64,000 nt of DNA from Gibbula magus (GCA_936450465.1 OW388296.1:42822448-42886447), one strand, 5' to 3'. Counted from the stretch's first letter, positions 1 to 33,695 are shown. The notes: generated by a model from the sequence alone, not told the origin. A program made the numbers and translations.

Positions 1-1440
1 ATTGTATCTGTTTAATTGTAAAGGATATCTTTTCAATTACCATCAACATTATTATTTAACTTTGCTCAGTTTTATTTTGGATAGTGGTTTTGAAAATCCG
101 CATAATTGATTTATGCTACACAGAACTAACTTGTCTGTGGAAGTAACGTACAGTTAGGAATACTAATATCCCTCGACTGTGCATACAGATACAATGTATA
201 AGGTTATTTTTCACCATAAGAGTATATGTACATGTGGCACATACTTGAACACTTTTCTCAATTATATTCACAAATCGGTCGAGACTGAGTGTGCTGCTCA
301 CGACACATACAGATGTACTATGTACTCTAATATTGATCGATTGACTACAACATTTAGTGTAAACTTATTAACTGAATAAATGTTAATAAATTCAGACTTT
401 GCAATGTAAGCGATATGCTCTCTGCTGATTGGATTAAACAAGGTCATGTGACCGATATACATTCTTATAAACACGAGATTGACAGCTGTAAAGGAATACC
501 TTCATTCTCTGTCGTTTACAAAATATAACCTGCAGTACTACCCTCACTGCATCATTGCGCAATTATGACACTGCTATCACATGCTCTTTTCTTGATTATA
601 CTATTTAAAAACCTTACAACGTGCATTCCAATTGTAGTTTGATTGAAAATTGGATTAAAACAACATGTTTGAACGAAAAATTAAATACTTTAATCATATT
701 TCCTGTGAACACATGTGAACACTGTGTGACACATAAGTGATGCGATATAATTGTGGGCGGAGCTTAGGCCTGATCTAAGACTACACTAAACATTTGTTTT
801 ATCATGCACTGTACATTTTTGTGCAGAGATTTTTTTATATTCAAAAGTTTATTTACTGATTAGAAATCGCTTAAATCGCAAAGTGTGAATTTATAAGAAA
901 TAGATTTGACCCTTACCTCGTATGCTTCTGAATGTTACAATTCCTGTATACATGGGCCCGATAGGCCCAGCGACATTTCTTTGTGATGTAACAACATTTC
1001 TTTGTGATATACGTGATAGAAAAACAACAAACGGTCTTCCATGGGTGCCAGTGAACAGTTTTTAAATAAAATGTATTGCTTTAGTAAATATTACATCAAT
1101 TTATTTTATCTAAAACTATTAAATCATATATTATCTCAGTCTCATAATGTCCATGTTACAAGAACTTTCCCGCACCATACATGTATCCTGTTGCATCATG
1201 TTTCCGGACGTTTATGTATGGTCAACTTGTGAGTAAAATTGTCATAGTTGCCCTTCATTATCCCTTTGATACCACTTTGTCGTATTTCAGTAACAAACGT
1301 GATTTTATGGTAGTCTAAATGAAGACTTCGACTTTCAAAGAGGAAACAAGAAAGTATGTATTAAATTTTTTAATTTTATGTATTAAAAGTATTGTCATGG
1401 CTTCAGGTAAAGTTGTAGATGGATGAGCATCTGGCAACAT
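1..1440. other. No gene recognised
   Basis: AT-rich sequence with frequent stops in all frames. A short near-duplicate (acaacatttctttgtgat, twice near 975-1005) is the only internal repeat I noticed. I see no coding stretch, RNA gene or transposon end that I can support. Confidence 0.5.
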
Positions 1441-1441
1441 G

Positions 1442-2243
1442 TCACATTGTAGTCGTGTAGTCGTTGTGTGGATCGCACTTCTTCAGGTTATCGACAGTGC
1501 TGTTTGAAGAAATTTCCGTCGTTTTTGTCCTGTAAAGTTGACGTTCTTTACTTTTCATGCACTGTAGGAGGCAATGTCTGCAATAGTTAACATGCTTGCA
1601 AAACTCACTAGAGGCCATATATTGATTTGTCTCTTTGTCAACGCCACCTTTGGTTCCAGTCAATTCCATTTCAGACTTCTTCTTCTGTGACAACCACGGC
1701 TTTATATCAGATTATCAGATGTCTTGAAAAGGAATAAACTGGTCCCAGCTTTCCCATACAACTCTCGTACCCACCATGTAGGCAAAAGAAACAATCTCTT
1801 TTACCATGTCCGCATTCACAAACAGTTTGAATATATCATCTTCATAGATAACATGATCCGCATTGACCATCCTTTTCAGTGAACCCATTATGTTTGGTTG
1901 ACCATGTTCTTCCATCTTTTAAACAATAAACATTTGTCAAGGTTCATGAATATCAAAATAGTATCACTGAATCATGTGGCATCTGTGCAGTACAACATCA
2001 CTGACAAATATCCTGTCTTCTGTGAAAAGTGCTTCTGCTTTTTCATTGACCTCACAGTTTGTTAAACGTACCATTATATCATCCAAGTCATCATTCGCTT
2101 GTTCATATTGAAGCAACGAATCCCTAATGTCGACTAGGACTTGCCATTGACGTTTTGGAATTAGTTCACATAGATAATGTACAAAAATCCAAGGCTTACT
2201 GAGGATAGTTTGACTGGAATCAACGAGTGTCAGAATACCCTAA
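1442..2243 (-). pseudogene. Unidentified coding-like stretch, possibly a broken gene
   Basis: Three open stretches lie in one minus-strand frame: about 2243-1964, 1915-1715 and about 1711-1442, separated by stops at 1964-1966 and around 1712-1717. The first has no ATG of its own and reads like an ordinary soluble protein, mixed hydrophobic and acidic (…KPWIFVHYLCELIPKRQ…). The second starts MEEHGQPNIMGSLKRM and is again rich in acidic and hydrophobic residues; the third is Lys/Cys rich. A GTCAGT donor inside the first stretch and an AG just before the second ATG would join them in phase 0 across about 85 bases, so the first stop may be intronic. The stops after IPFQDI have no such rescue. I do not recognise the family. 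It could be a decayed gene, a gene fragment, or chance open frames. Confidence 0.3.
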
Positions 2244-2380
2244 TATTTGATTATCATGCAAATTCATGCTTCAACAATTATTAGCAAAAGAATGAACATA
2301 TCTAAAACACATAACTGCCTTTAGCAGTGATCTCAGTGACGTCATAGCCCGTGATGTCATAGGATTGACTGTATAATATT

Positions 2381-2425
2381 GTAGCGATATCTACAATGTA
2401 TATAGTGCTTGTAGATATCGCCACA
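2381..2425. repeat. Short perfect hairpin
   Basis: GTAGCGATATCTACAA is followed after a short spacer by TTGTAGATATCGCCAC, forming a stem of about 14 bp. It sits at the left edge of the inverted-repeat region that follows and is probably part of the same repeat cluster. Confidence 0.55.
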
Positions 2426-2477
2426 CACGATATAAACTGTTTGAGCCAGTTTTGTATGATAAAATACGATTAGTAAT

Positions 2478-2782
2478 GTCCCCGGGCCTGTCGGGCCCGC
2501 TTACGCACTTAACGTACGTAAAAACTTAAAATAGACCCATAACATTAATGAGTACCCTTACCTTGTATCACGGGGCCTCAGAGGCCCATGAGCCTATTTT
2601 CACTTCTATATCTTTGAAACAAATTAGAATTTATAGCTGACAATTTATGTATTCCTCAAGTTCTGGGAGTTCTTTCATTTCGAAAGTGTTCATTAACAAC
2701 TAATTACTAATTAATGTTTTGGGTCTTTTTTTAAGTTTTTACCTACGTTAATTGCATAAGTGGGCCCGACAGGCCCGGGGAC
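2478..2782. repeat. Inverted repeat with GC-rich ends
   Basis: The left arm begins GTCCCCGGGCCTGTCGGGCC (2478) and the right arm ends GGCCCGACAGGCCCGGGGAC (2782). Similarity continues inward through the ACGTACGTAAAAACTT / AAGTTTTTACCTACGT segments. The GC-rich arms stand out from the AT-rich surroundings. This looks like a foldback or MITE-type element; no target duplication was established. Confidence 0.6.
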
Positions 2783-2784
2783 GT

Positions 2785-2903
2785 TTGTTCACTGGCTTAT
2801 AAACGGTTTGAAAGTTCAAGTAAAACTGTAGTATAAATGCCGTCGACAAGCTCCGGCATTTATACCAATTTAACTTGCACCTGTATAAGCCAGTGATCAA
2901 ACA
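2785..2903. repeat. Imperfect palindrome
   Basis: GTTCACTGGCTTATA on the left pairs with TATAAGCCAGTGATC on the right, and the inner parts (CAAGTAAAACTGTAGTATAAATGCCG-type against CGGCATTTATACC) also pair, giving a nearly continuous stem of about 50 bp. It abuts the preceding inverted repeat. Confidence 0.55.
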
Positions 2904-3179
2904 CATAATGAAATCTAGTTTTCAATGGCATTGAATATCGATTTAGCATACTTTATACTTCAACCATTGTCTTCAGATTGTTTAATATGAACGATATTTA
3001 TTTACGATATATTGGATTTATATACATTTCTACTTGCAAAATGTTCAGGTCTTATGTTACTTTTCATTTTTGGAATATCATTAATAAAACTTAAAACTGC
3101 AAAATTAACAATCACGAATAAAATATAAATATAATAAATTAAAATAAATTAATAAATAAATATAAACGCTCATTTCTCT

Positions 3180-3395
3180 TTGCCGTTGCACATAAATGGA
3201 ATGCTCTTCCACGAACTATTCTCCTGCTCTGACTATCAAACTTTAAAAAGCCTCCTGAAAACCCACTATTTCCTTTCAGCTTTCTGTTGACTTTCCTGTA
3301 ACTTCTTTGGCTCTATTTGTGCGCTTTGAGCAGGATATTCAGCCTGAAAAAGCGCTATATTAGTGTTCTGATTATTATTATTATTTATTCGGTTT
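3180..3395 (+). mobile_element. 3' end of a LINE (decayed)
   Basis: Plus-strand reading gives the typical last residues of a non-LTR retrotransposon ORF2 (HKWNALPRTI, then SNFKKPPENPLF after a frame change), with stops and frameshifts. The stretch ends in GCGCTATATTAGTG followed by ATT repeats, a common LINE 3' tail. Only this 3' fragment is present. It resembles the 18.7-19.2 kb fragment. Confidence 0.55.
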
Positions 3396-3804
3396 CATTC
3401 TTTTAATCATTAAATTTCAACATGTTGGTCAAAATATGAAATTGTTTTGCATTAAAAAAAATACGTTTTAAGACAATTTAATCACAAATATTGTTAGTTA
3501 TGGATTTAAATTAAAGGAAAAAATTCTTTGTTTTTATGTTAATCAGTAGATCTGTACTGTATAACATTATTCTAGCATCTGCTGAATCGTTGTAATGAAT
3601 TGGGTCTATTTTTGCAATCCGCTAAGGTACCTGCGTAATATATTAAATAATGTATGGTGGTTTTAACCCTTGTTGTTATAATTTAAAAAGGGACCCTTTA
3701 CTTCACTACAGATAAAATCGCCAATTGCCTGAGACATTCGAAAACGAAACGAGCTGTACGAACTGAATGAAACTGAATGAGTGACACAATATCAAGAAGA
3801 GAAT

Positions 3805-4230
3805 AGTAAAACTGCACGAGCTACACAAACTGCACGAGCTACACAAACTGCACGAGCTATACCAACTGCACGAGCGACACGAGCTGCATGAGGTACACAA
3901 ACTGCACGAGCTACACAAACTGCACGAGCTACACGAGCTGCATGAGGTACACAAACTGCACGAGCTACACAAACTGCACGAGCGGCACGAGCTGCATGAG
4001 GTACACAAACTGCAAGAGCGACACAAGCTGCACGAGTTACACAAACTGCACGAGCGACACGCGCGCGTACGAGCTGCACGAGCTACACACACTGCACGAG
4101 CGACACGAGCTGCATGAGCTACACAAACTGCACTAGCTATACAAACAGCGCGAGCTACACGAACTGCACGAGCTACACGAGCTACTCGAACTGCACGAGC
4201 TTATAAAGCTACACTAACTGCACGAGCTAC
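3805..4230. repeat. GCACGAGCTACAC minisatellite, block 1
   Basis: Tandem variants of a 6- to 18-base motif (ACTGCACGAGCTACACAA with ACGAGCGACACGAGCTGCAT variants). The period is a multiple of three, so several frames stay open and spell low-complexity Cys/Ser/Thr- or Ala/Arg/Val-rich peptides on both strands. Those are repeat artefacts, not genes. Related blocks lie at 4955-5385 and 19431-19585. Confidence 0.85.
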
Positions 4231-4239
4231 TCAAGCTGA

Positions 4240-4950
4240 AATGGCTTAAACATTGGGAATTTAGTGGGACGTCTCTGAATTGGCATTCATTTTCAGCATT
4301 GTTATAGCATATTGAACTTGCCAACGCTGGTCTCGTCTGTTTACAGACGAAGCGATGACGTCAAAATATTATATTACAGTATAGATATATACGTCTCACC
4401 AAAGTATTATCATGTCTATCAAGCCATTGTCTCCAGTTAATTACCAAGACTGTAGTGGAATAATATAAGCCATAACAGATTTGCAGAATGTTGTTGCTAT
4501 GGGCAATGTTAATTTATGGCGCTATATCTCTCTTAAAGAGGGTCATATCGTCTACTAAAGGCCATCACGATGTCTTCAGAGTTCTAACATATAACTGGCA
4601 GTTACTGTATGCTTTCTTGTGCACTGTATGTTTGCTTGTCAGCTGTCACTTCGTTTAAGTAATTGAAATAAATTAAGGGGCAAAAGAAACGATATCAACA
4701 AAAAAAACAAGAACTCTTTAATCCATCATGTGTCCAGAAATCTCATAAACTACATTTTCAAATTGTAAAAATTGATCTCAAGAAAAGATGAATAAGTGTT
4801 AGCAATGGCTAAATAATACTCCTGAATAAATAAAAAGTGTTCTAAAACGAATGTTCATTGTTCGGTTAATTCTACTGTATAAACATTTAATAATAAATAG
4901 TCAATTTGAGAAAACAAAATGTGTAAAAAAAGTGCTACAGCGCCGATAAG
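4240..4950. other. No gene recognised
   Basis: Spacer between the two minisatellite blocks. It is AT-rich, with no convincing open frame or repeat end. Confidence 0.45.
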
Positions 4951-4954
4951 ATAT

Positions 4955-5385
4955 GCACGAACTGCACGAGCTATACACGAACTGCAAGTGCTGCACGAGC
5001 TGCACGAGCCACACGAGCCACACGAGCCACACAAACTGCACGAGCTATACACGAACTGCAAGTGCTGCAAGAGCCGCAAGAGCTACAAGAATTGCACGAG
5101 CTGCACGAGCTACATGAACTGCACGAACTGCACGAACTGCACGAGCTACACGAATTGCACGAGCTGCACGAACTGCACGAGCTGCACGAGCTGCACGAGC
5201 CACACGAATTGCACGAGCTGCACGAACTGCACGAGCTGCACGAGCTACATGAAGTGAACGAGCTGCACGAATTCCCAAGAGCTGCACGAGCCACACGAGG
5301 TGCGAGAACCGCGCGAGCTGCACGAACTACACATACTGCGCGAGCTGCACGAACTACACATACTGCGCGAGCTATACACCAGCAC
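4955..5385. repeat. GCACGAGCTGCACGAACT minisatellite, block 2
   Basis: Dense tandem array of GCACGA/GCACGAACT/GCACGAGCTACA words. In one plus frame it reads a run of Leu-His-Glu triplets; on the minus strand it reads Cys-Ser-Ser. Its right edge joins a LINE fragment directly (5395 onward), so the array has replaced or invaded the 3' end of that LINE. Confidence 0.85.
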
Positions 5386-5394
5386 ATCTGCTCC

Positions 5395-5760
5395 ACATCT
5401 GTGGACGTAAAGGAATGTTCTCGTTCTGGGGACAGTAACAAGACATTCATTCTCAGACCGTAGCGACCGTGCTGGATGACATCGATGCATCAGCTCTTGC
5501 AAGTATGGTGGAGCATTTCCATGTAGGGCCTTGAAAGTGTAGGTTAAATTGTTTTGTTCTCTTCGAACATGTACGGGTAGCCGGTGCAGGTTTTCCAGAA
5601 TCGGAGTGATATGTTCACCTTTGTGTGAACGAGTTGTCAGGCGAGCAGCTCTGTTCTGCACAAGTTGCAGTCTGCCCAGAAGATATTTTAGTAGGCCATT
5701 TAGTAAGGCATTCCCATAATCCAGACGGGAAACCACAAGAGTCGGAACCAGCTTCCTACA
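5395..5760 (-). mobile_element. LINE ORF2 fragment (C-terminal RT/thumb region)
   Basis: Minus-strand reading is open for about 110 residues and matches the usual non-LTR retrotransposon segment after the RT core: VVSRLDYGNALLNGLLKY, then LQLVQNRAARL, HITPILENLHRLPV and TYTFKALHGNAPPYLQEL, ending at VPRTRTF. The expected WNxLP segment is missing because the sequence runs into the minisatellite. It is truncated at both ends and is a dead fragment. Confidence 0.8.
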
Positions 5761-6384
5761 GGATTATGAACGAAATTTGGAATAAATGGAGTGCATTTTA
5801 GCAAAGGCATCCAAAACTGGGTTCCACAAGAACAGGGCCATCGCCACTACTTGATTGGTTTAATACTTGGACGAAACTGGTCAAGGAATTTTAAACACAA
5901 ACCTAGTTACATCCTTTCCATTTCATGGACCATGCGTTTAGCCTATTCTTATTTATTTATCTCAGCTGCGATGTAAGCGGGTGTATATGGCGTCATTCTG
6001 TCCGTTTGTCCTTCCGTCCGATCTTCACTCTTCAGTCAGGTAAATTCTCTCAAACACCGTTAGGTGTATACCAAACAATGCCTTTACTGTTGACTATGTT
6101 CTTCCCATCCCGTAAGGCCCATTTTCTGTTTTCTGGGAATTCAATGTGTTGATGTTTCCATGGAAATGCCACCTTTTTACATATTTGTTAGTGTTCAATA
6201 GGAACAACATTTCTCGGAAACCTATTTGAATGAAAGTTTATCGAGTGCCAAGTCTTGTTCTGAGTAATTAGTTTACGAAGTAGTGGTCCTTGAATCCGAA
6301 TCCGCTGTGAACAGACCTTTAAAATGAATCTGTTTCCAGAAGTCATTAGTTACTGTGACATCGATGATCTTTTTTTTCCTTAAG
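5761..6384. other. No gene recognised
   Basis: No open frame I would call coding. A short palindromic word (TTTCCATGGAAATG near 6155) is present. It may contain parts of dispersed repeats but I see no boundaries. Confidence 0.4.
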
Positions 6385-6600
6385 AACAGGACTAAGTGAC
6401 TATGGAGCAGTGTACATCCAAAGTCAGCTCGTGGATGAACACAGACCAGTTAAACTGTGAAAAGACAGATGGTTTGCTTATAGGATCTAAAAGAAGGCTG
6501 CAAAAGTACAACGCCACTTGTTTAATAGTTGGAGGAGCAACAATGGCTAAACACTCGGTATTAAGCTAGACCTTGGACTGAGGAAGAATACTGATAACCC
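6385..6600 (+). mobile_element. LINE reverse transcriptase fragment
   Basis: From the ATG at 6401 the plus strand reads CTSKVSSWMNTDQLNCEKTD followed by GLLIGSKRRLQ. This is the conserved segment after the RT YADD block of many CR1/L2-like LINEs (…W…N.LK.N..KT..LLIG). A stop follows about 55 codons in, and the sequence beyond decays. There is no RT core upstream, so it is a fragment. Confidence 0.65.
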
Positions 6601-7342
6601 AGTGATATTCCATAGATGTCCCATTTATACTCTATTGATATCATAATGATATCCTATTGATTCCTCATTAATAACAAATTGATATGCTATTTATTTCCTA
6701 TTGATATACCATTATTACATCCTACTTAGACCTCGTTGTCCGTGACAACCATTCATAAAGCGCCCTGTGCATTATCGATATCAGGACGTTTTTTGGCTGA
6801 AAGATTCCTGATATCTGATACACGGATACCTTTTGAAAACTATTTTTAACAAGGTTAATTTTTTTAAATCAACGACGAATACATCAACAACGAGTTAAAT
6901 GTTTCATTGAATAATATCATGACCCAATAACACGAATTTTGATGCTTCATCTACGAATAATATCAAAACAAATTTGAATTTAATCAACGTATTGGATTTG
7001 GCAGATATTACGCTGAAAAGACTTGAACGAGCAAATAAACATATGTTCTGATAAACCTTGATCAACCACATTCGCAATTATAGTAAATCAAATGTTAATG
7101 TATAAATATATGAATAAACTAGTTTTAAACATAAATCGTTTAATGAAATAATAGTAATACATATCAAAAAAAGAAACATGAAGTTTAAGTTAGTGACAGT
7201 CCAAGGCCTCGGACAGGGCCTCTTGGACAAACAGAGCTGGTATTTCCCGATACAACTCGGAAACTATGGTAGGAACTATTACCTAGCCTATTGAAATTCG
7301 ATTAGTATCCGACTGATAACCTATTCAAAGTGTATGTTCTAG
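6601..7342. other. Upstream of the first visible SLC17 exon
   Basis: AT-rich, with several GATAT/ATTGATAT repeats near 6600-6720. It should contain the intron leading to the first visible SLC17 exon (acceptor TTCTAG ending at 7342). I could not identify the exon with the start codon. Confidence 0.4.
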
Positions 7343-28928
<21,586 letters not shown>

Positions 28929-31126
28929 AACTTGGCAGAAGATTCTGAATTTACTTGTATGTGTTTGTCATAAAGGGTTTGCAAGTTACAGGTGTAATAA
29001 CTTCATACACCAGAAATTGAATTGAATTGAAATGGTAAATGTTTATTCAATGAATGTGCGAAATGTCATTATTTCTCCAGAAAACTGGAAAAGAACTATC
29101 AAAATTACAAATTCGATGTTGAAAAATAATGAATTGGTTACAAGATTGAACTGTTCAATGCAACATTTTGTCGACGAAAGGGTTGACTGTTTGTAAGATT
29201 ATATTCATATATGCGTTGTATCAGGCTTTCCCGACCTGATGAAGTAAAATTTGGCACAAATGCATTTCCTACATTGGTGATGTTAAGTATTTCACAATAA
29301 TACGATCTTCTTTAATACAATTTTTTTTTAATTCGTAATGACACCGAAATGTTTGGATAAATTTATTGAAATGATATTTGTATGTAATAATTATACACAT
29401 ATGTCTTATTAATTGCTCACGATGTTGTTTGAAAGATGTATTCATGTCTTCCCTCACTTTCACGTACATATACCAACCTCCAAGTCAGGACGCTCTCCCC
29501 CCGAGTAACTCTACGGTAGTGACACTGTCATTGTTGTCAATCCAGTTGACAACAATTGAATATAGCCAAGAACCATAGGCTTAGTCAACATACCGAGTAA
29601 TCGGGTGTATTATGCGTTAGGCATAGGAATATAAGTATTGTCTCTGTTTTTTGGTTAAATTTATCATGTTTAATGATCTCGGCAAATGAACGAAAAATGT
29701 ATTTGTTTCAATAATGCGATGTAAAATATACAACCACAACAATATTCGATTGATGGCCTCTTTTCTGGTGTCTTTGTACGGAGTTATTTTGCGAAGCGTA
29801 TGAGTTAGAAGTTTGCCTTTTGGAACGTGACAGCAATCACTGGCTGCACGCGCTGCATTGGAGCTTTCTTATCCGATCACCCTCTGATGGCAGCGAGTAT
29901 ATTAGTCATTGCAAATAAAGTACTTTTGTAAAGTATTTTGACGAGAACTTTTCACTATATGTGCAAGAAACCAAGTATCTGAAACTTTGTTTGACATCAA
30001 CCATGTCATATAAAATGTTACATTTTCACTTTCACAAAATGTAATTCTCAATCGACTATTATATTGGAAACTTTCTTGTCCAAACAACGTCAGGAAATAA
30101 TCCAATGTTAAAAACGTTAATCGCTGATAAATTGCTGAGATTCGGGATGTGCCTTGTTCATTAAACTTGACTGAAATGATGGAGTGCAAATGTGTAGCTT
30201 CACATCTATATTAGGAGTTTGTATTCTGAGTTGTACAGTTAAATACATATTATATAATAGTGATCTCGTACCATAAAATTTATATATGAAAATAAAGAAT
30301 TGAAAATGAATTGGCTTTTTGGACATATTATTAAGCATTTAAGCTTAGAAAATATGAAAACTTGAAATTAAGTAAATTAAATGTACCTTCTTGTGACATG
30401 TTGACGCTTTTGGTACTGTCAGACATAAAACAAGCATAAACAAGCCATATGTCACTTTCCTATATCGCTCAGTGATAACATAACATATAACAAAACTCAG
30501 ATAAGCTCAGATAACAACTGAATTTGAAAATGCTTCGTTGCTTTATAAGCAATATCTCATTTGTTTAAAACTGGAACTTTTATTTTTTCGGCATTACCAT
30601 CTACAGTAGAACATGGATATAGCGAACACGGATATAGCGTACAAACGGATAAAGCGAACACATTTACAAGTCCCGTCAAAAGCCTATGTAATATGCCAAA
30701 CGCGAATAGCAAACACCGGATGTAGCAAACTGAATTATTTGGACCCTTGAAGTGAGTTATATTCGTTTTCTACTGTATATAGCACAGACAAACAGCAGGG
30801 CTAGTTGATTTAATATAGCAAAACCATCTGTATGGGTATGGCGGGTATGGGACAACAAATGTTTTGGATCCGCCACTGCAGACACATGAACCTATAAAAC
30901 ATCAAAGTGCAATAAGAGCCATCATCACAGTACTGAAATAAGCTCTAAAGCAGACTATTGTCAGTTAACTGGTTTCATCATATGAGCATGTTTATGATTA
31001 TAAGTCAATAACCATTATCTGACAATAGAAGCAGGCTGATTGCGAGCAACGCCTAGAGCAGTACTTGTATTGTATCTTTGAACCCGTCATGTAAACGTTC
31101 TTTTGGTAATGTATAGAGGATATTTG
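28929..31126. other. 3' flank of SLC17 and intergenic sequence
   Basis: Holds the SLC17 3' UTR without an obvious near AATAAA; the first candidate I see is GCAAATAAAG near 29915. Apart from one small MITE (30603-30777) I see no gene or repeat boundary. Confidence 0.4.
30603..30777. mobile_element. Small MITE with TA-flanked CAGTAGAA ends
   Basis: Begins TACAGTAGAACATGG and ends CGTTTTCTACTGTA. Inside are imperfect GGATATAGCGAAC repeats. Short terminal inverted repeats flanked by TA fit a Tc1/mariner-derived MITE. Confidence 0.6.
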
Positions 31127-31505
31127 TCTTTTCTTGACTAATACCATGTTTATCTCATCGAGTGAGGTAGAAAGGTTATATTTTAACGAGTGGCGCAGCC
31201 ACGAGTGAAAATATAGAACTTTCGTACCCAACGAGATGAGATAAACATGGTATTTGTCAAGAAAAGAAAATTTTCTATTTATTATATGACCAAATCCTTG
31301 CATATTCACCGAAATCGACTTGCATTTACGTTAAGTCGGCTCCAGAATGAGTCTGTCGCCTCAGCAACAATGTGACGTCATGAACGTGTCATGACGTCGG
31401 AGCATTGTTTTATGACGTCAGGTCACTGTTATATCAGTCACTAATGACTGATAACATGGTTTATTTTCATTGATAGATCCCGGTATTTCACCTGCAATCA
31501 TATAA
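31127..31505. repeat. Foldback repeat family, copy A
   Basis: The hairpin (TCTTTTCTTGACTAATACCA … TGGTATTTGTCAAGAAAAGA, to 31267) is followed by a part with several TGACGTCA-like palindromes and a TATTATATGA / TCATATAATA inverted pair. The same arrangement occurs at 40853-41155. Confidence 0.7.
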
Positions 31506-32042
31506 TAAAATATTATATATCTTGTACCATGGTGGATTTTATTCAGAGAAAGTACATCGAGGTCAATTCGTGTAATTTTCCCACATTTTCTCCCCATGTG
31601 ACATCCTTGGTTTGAAGATTTTTTTGTATGTTTTTATTCCCAGGAAAGCACATTACATGGCATATGTATACAAGCATAATGACAATGTTTACAATTGTTG
31701 GTACAGACGGAATAAAACATACAATCCTTGTTGATTTGCATGTCATGTTAAAGAGTGTTGACAATCATAATACACAATGATATGGTCTAATCATTGTAAA
31801 CAACAGTTTATTCCAGCACATTGTAAATAAAAGGATTGAGTGGAGGAAAAAGATGGTCATTAAGTTTAAGGTTATTGATATTATGGAGTGATGACCAAAA
31901 CGCAAAGAATGTTGTTCATTGTTTGAGTAAGCAATGTATTTGCATAATTAATATTATCTGTTTATGATTGAAATTTGGCTTTAAATCTTTTCTGCTTAAA
32001 TTGTAAATGGGTTTTTTTCACAATCAGGCAGATTACATTTAA

Positions 32043-33695
32043 AGGGGCAGTAGCACATTTTTTGCAAATTTTATTTTTTCAAATTTCCCATTTATAATGA
32101 TTTTGAGGGTTAAACATCTTATTACACAAACCAATTATTCATAGTGGTAATAAAGGCAAGGGTCGAACATAACACTCGTCCACTCGTATTGACGAGTGAC
32201 ATTTGACTCGGGCAAGTGGAAAATGTAATATTGCTCGTCCTGTAGGACGAGTGCTTTTTCTGACCTGAATGTTTGAGATTATCAATCTTTAAGGTCATAT
32301 ACTTCTTTTAGATTCACTCAAAACTCTTTTAGAAACCACACAAGTCTTTAAAAATTTCTAGATATTGCGAGTGTTGGCTGTTTATCTTTATCTGATAATC
32401 ACACGCGCTTATTTATCCATCAGCCAATCAGAACGGGCATCCCCGAAAACTTGACCAATCAGCGATTGACAGGTCATCAGGGAATTCCCTGCTTATCTGT
32501 TTACTGTACAGTTGACTACCGAAGAATACGTTTGAGTTTTCATGAAGACTGACATAAATACAAATATTTGACGAGGATTTGTGTTGGTATTTCAATTAAA
32601 TTACCAATTTCGGTTATTATGACAGTTGTTATATTGTGTTATGTTTTGAATATCTCCCTTTTCAGCCATCGCCGTAACATGAATGTAGGTCACTCATACA
32701 CGATCTTTCATCTCTTCCAATGATTTTGATATCTAAATCCTTGATCTCTTCATAGCGTTTTAAATCTGTACTTTAAGGAAACACTAAAAAACATATTATT
32801 CAATATTACGAAAGGATAAAATATCCAAAATTCATTTTGACAACAAAAGACAAGTTTCTCTTGGTTTTGATTTGAGTGTGACTTGAAGATGATCAAATTT
32901 ATTGTCAATTTTGCTCATTTCCTATGTCGTGTATTATTACAGTATTATACAGTTAGAAGAAGGTATTCACCACATCTGCACATGGAATAAAACAAGAACA
33001 TGTGAAAATGTAGGCTAAATTCAACAAACTGTCGTGTGACAGAATATTTATTTCAAAATATACGAACATGATTATGGACTGTCTGTTGAACTTGTGAGTT
33101 TGATTTAGTCTAATGTGACATCTTGATTGGATATCATACAGCAATGAATCATTCTTGTCAATAGTATACGTATACTGTAACAACTGGTGAACAGTGCCAC
33201 TGCCTTTGGTACACTGTATTGTCAAAAACACTTGTATCAAGGGTTTACTTATGGCAGAGATATAAGATTCAGATTTATATCAAAGTCAGTTTCAATGTAT
33301 TTAAATTGTATTATGACAAACACATATTTTAGACTAAATATAAGTTCAATTTGCATTCATTGTTCGTTATTGTTTGATTTTGTAGGACCAGTACAATTGC
33401 AGAAGGACTAGTAGAAATTATTTATCACTTGCCCTGCAGGGCAAGTGCAGTTTTTAACTATTTTCGACCCCTGAAAGGTGTTGCGTAAAAAGCAAAAATT
33501 GCATGGCGGCCATTTTATTGTGAACACATTTAATTATTTCGAATGACAAAAACGATTCCCATGACTTTACGAAACCATGTACACTCATTTTTAACTTGAT
33601 TTTCCGAAGAGGGAAGGGTGTTTTACTATTGGTGACATTATCTTTCAAATTCATTTCATCGACTTATTTGAGGGAAAAAACGTGCTACTGCCCCT
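32043..33695. mobile_element. TTAA MITE interrupted by another transposon
   Basis: Terminal repeats AGGGGCAGTAGCAC (left) and GTGCTACTGCCCCT (right), flanked by TTAA at 32039-32042 and 33696-33699. The body matches 34823-35165 but is split by a 1.3-kb insertion (32157-33473). Its right TTAA contains the stop codon of the P450 gene. Confidence 0.85.
32157..33473. mobile_element. Non-autonomous DNA transposon nested in the MITE
   Basis: Ends CAAGGGTCGAACATA and (reversed) CAGGGGTCGAAAATA; AAAGG directly flanks both ends (32152-32156, 33474-33478). Each end carries a subterminal palindrome: CTCGTCCTGTAGGACGAG on the left and CACTTGCCCT…AGGGCAAGTG on the right. No transposase frame is present. 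CAGGGGTC ends are hAT-like, but the 5-bp duplication does not fit the usual 8 bp, so the superfamily is uncertain. Confidence 0.75.

Noticed and set aside
3706..5450. Open frames rich in Cys-Ser-Ser, Ala-Arg-Val or Leu-His-Glu on both strands
   Set aside because: They are the minisatellite read in different frames; the repeat period keeps them open. No gene structure.
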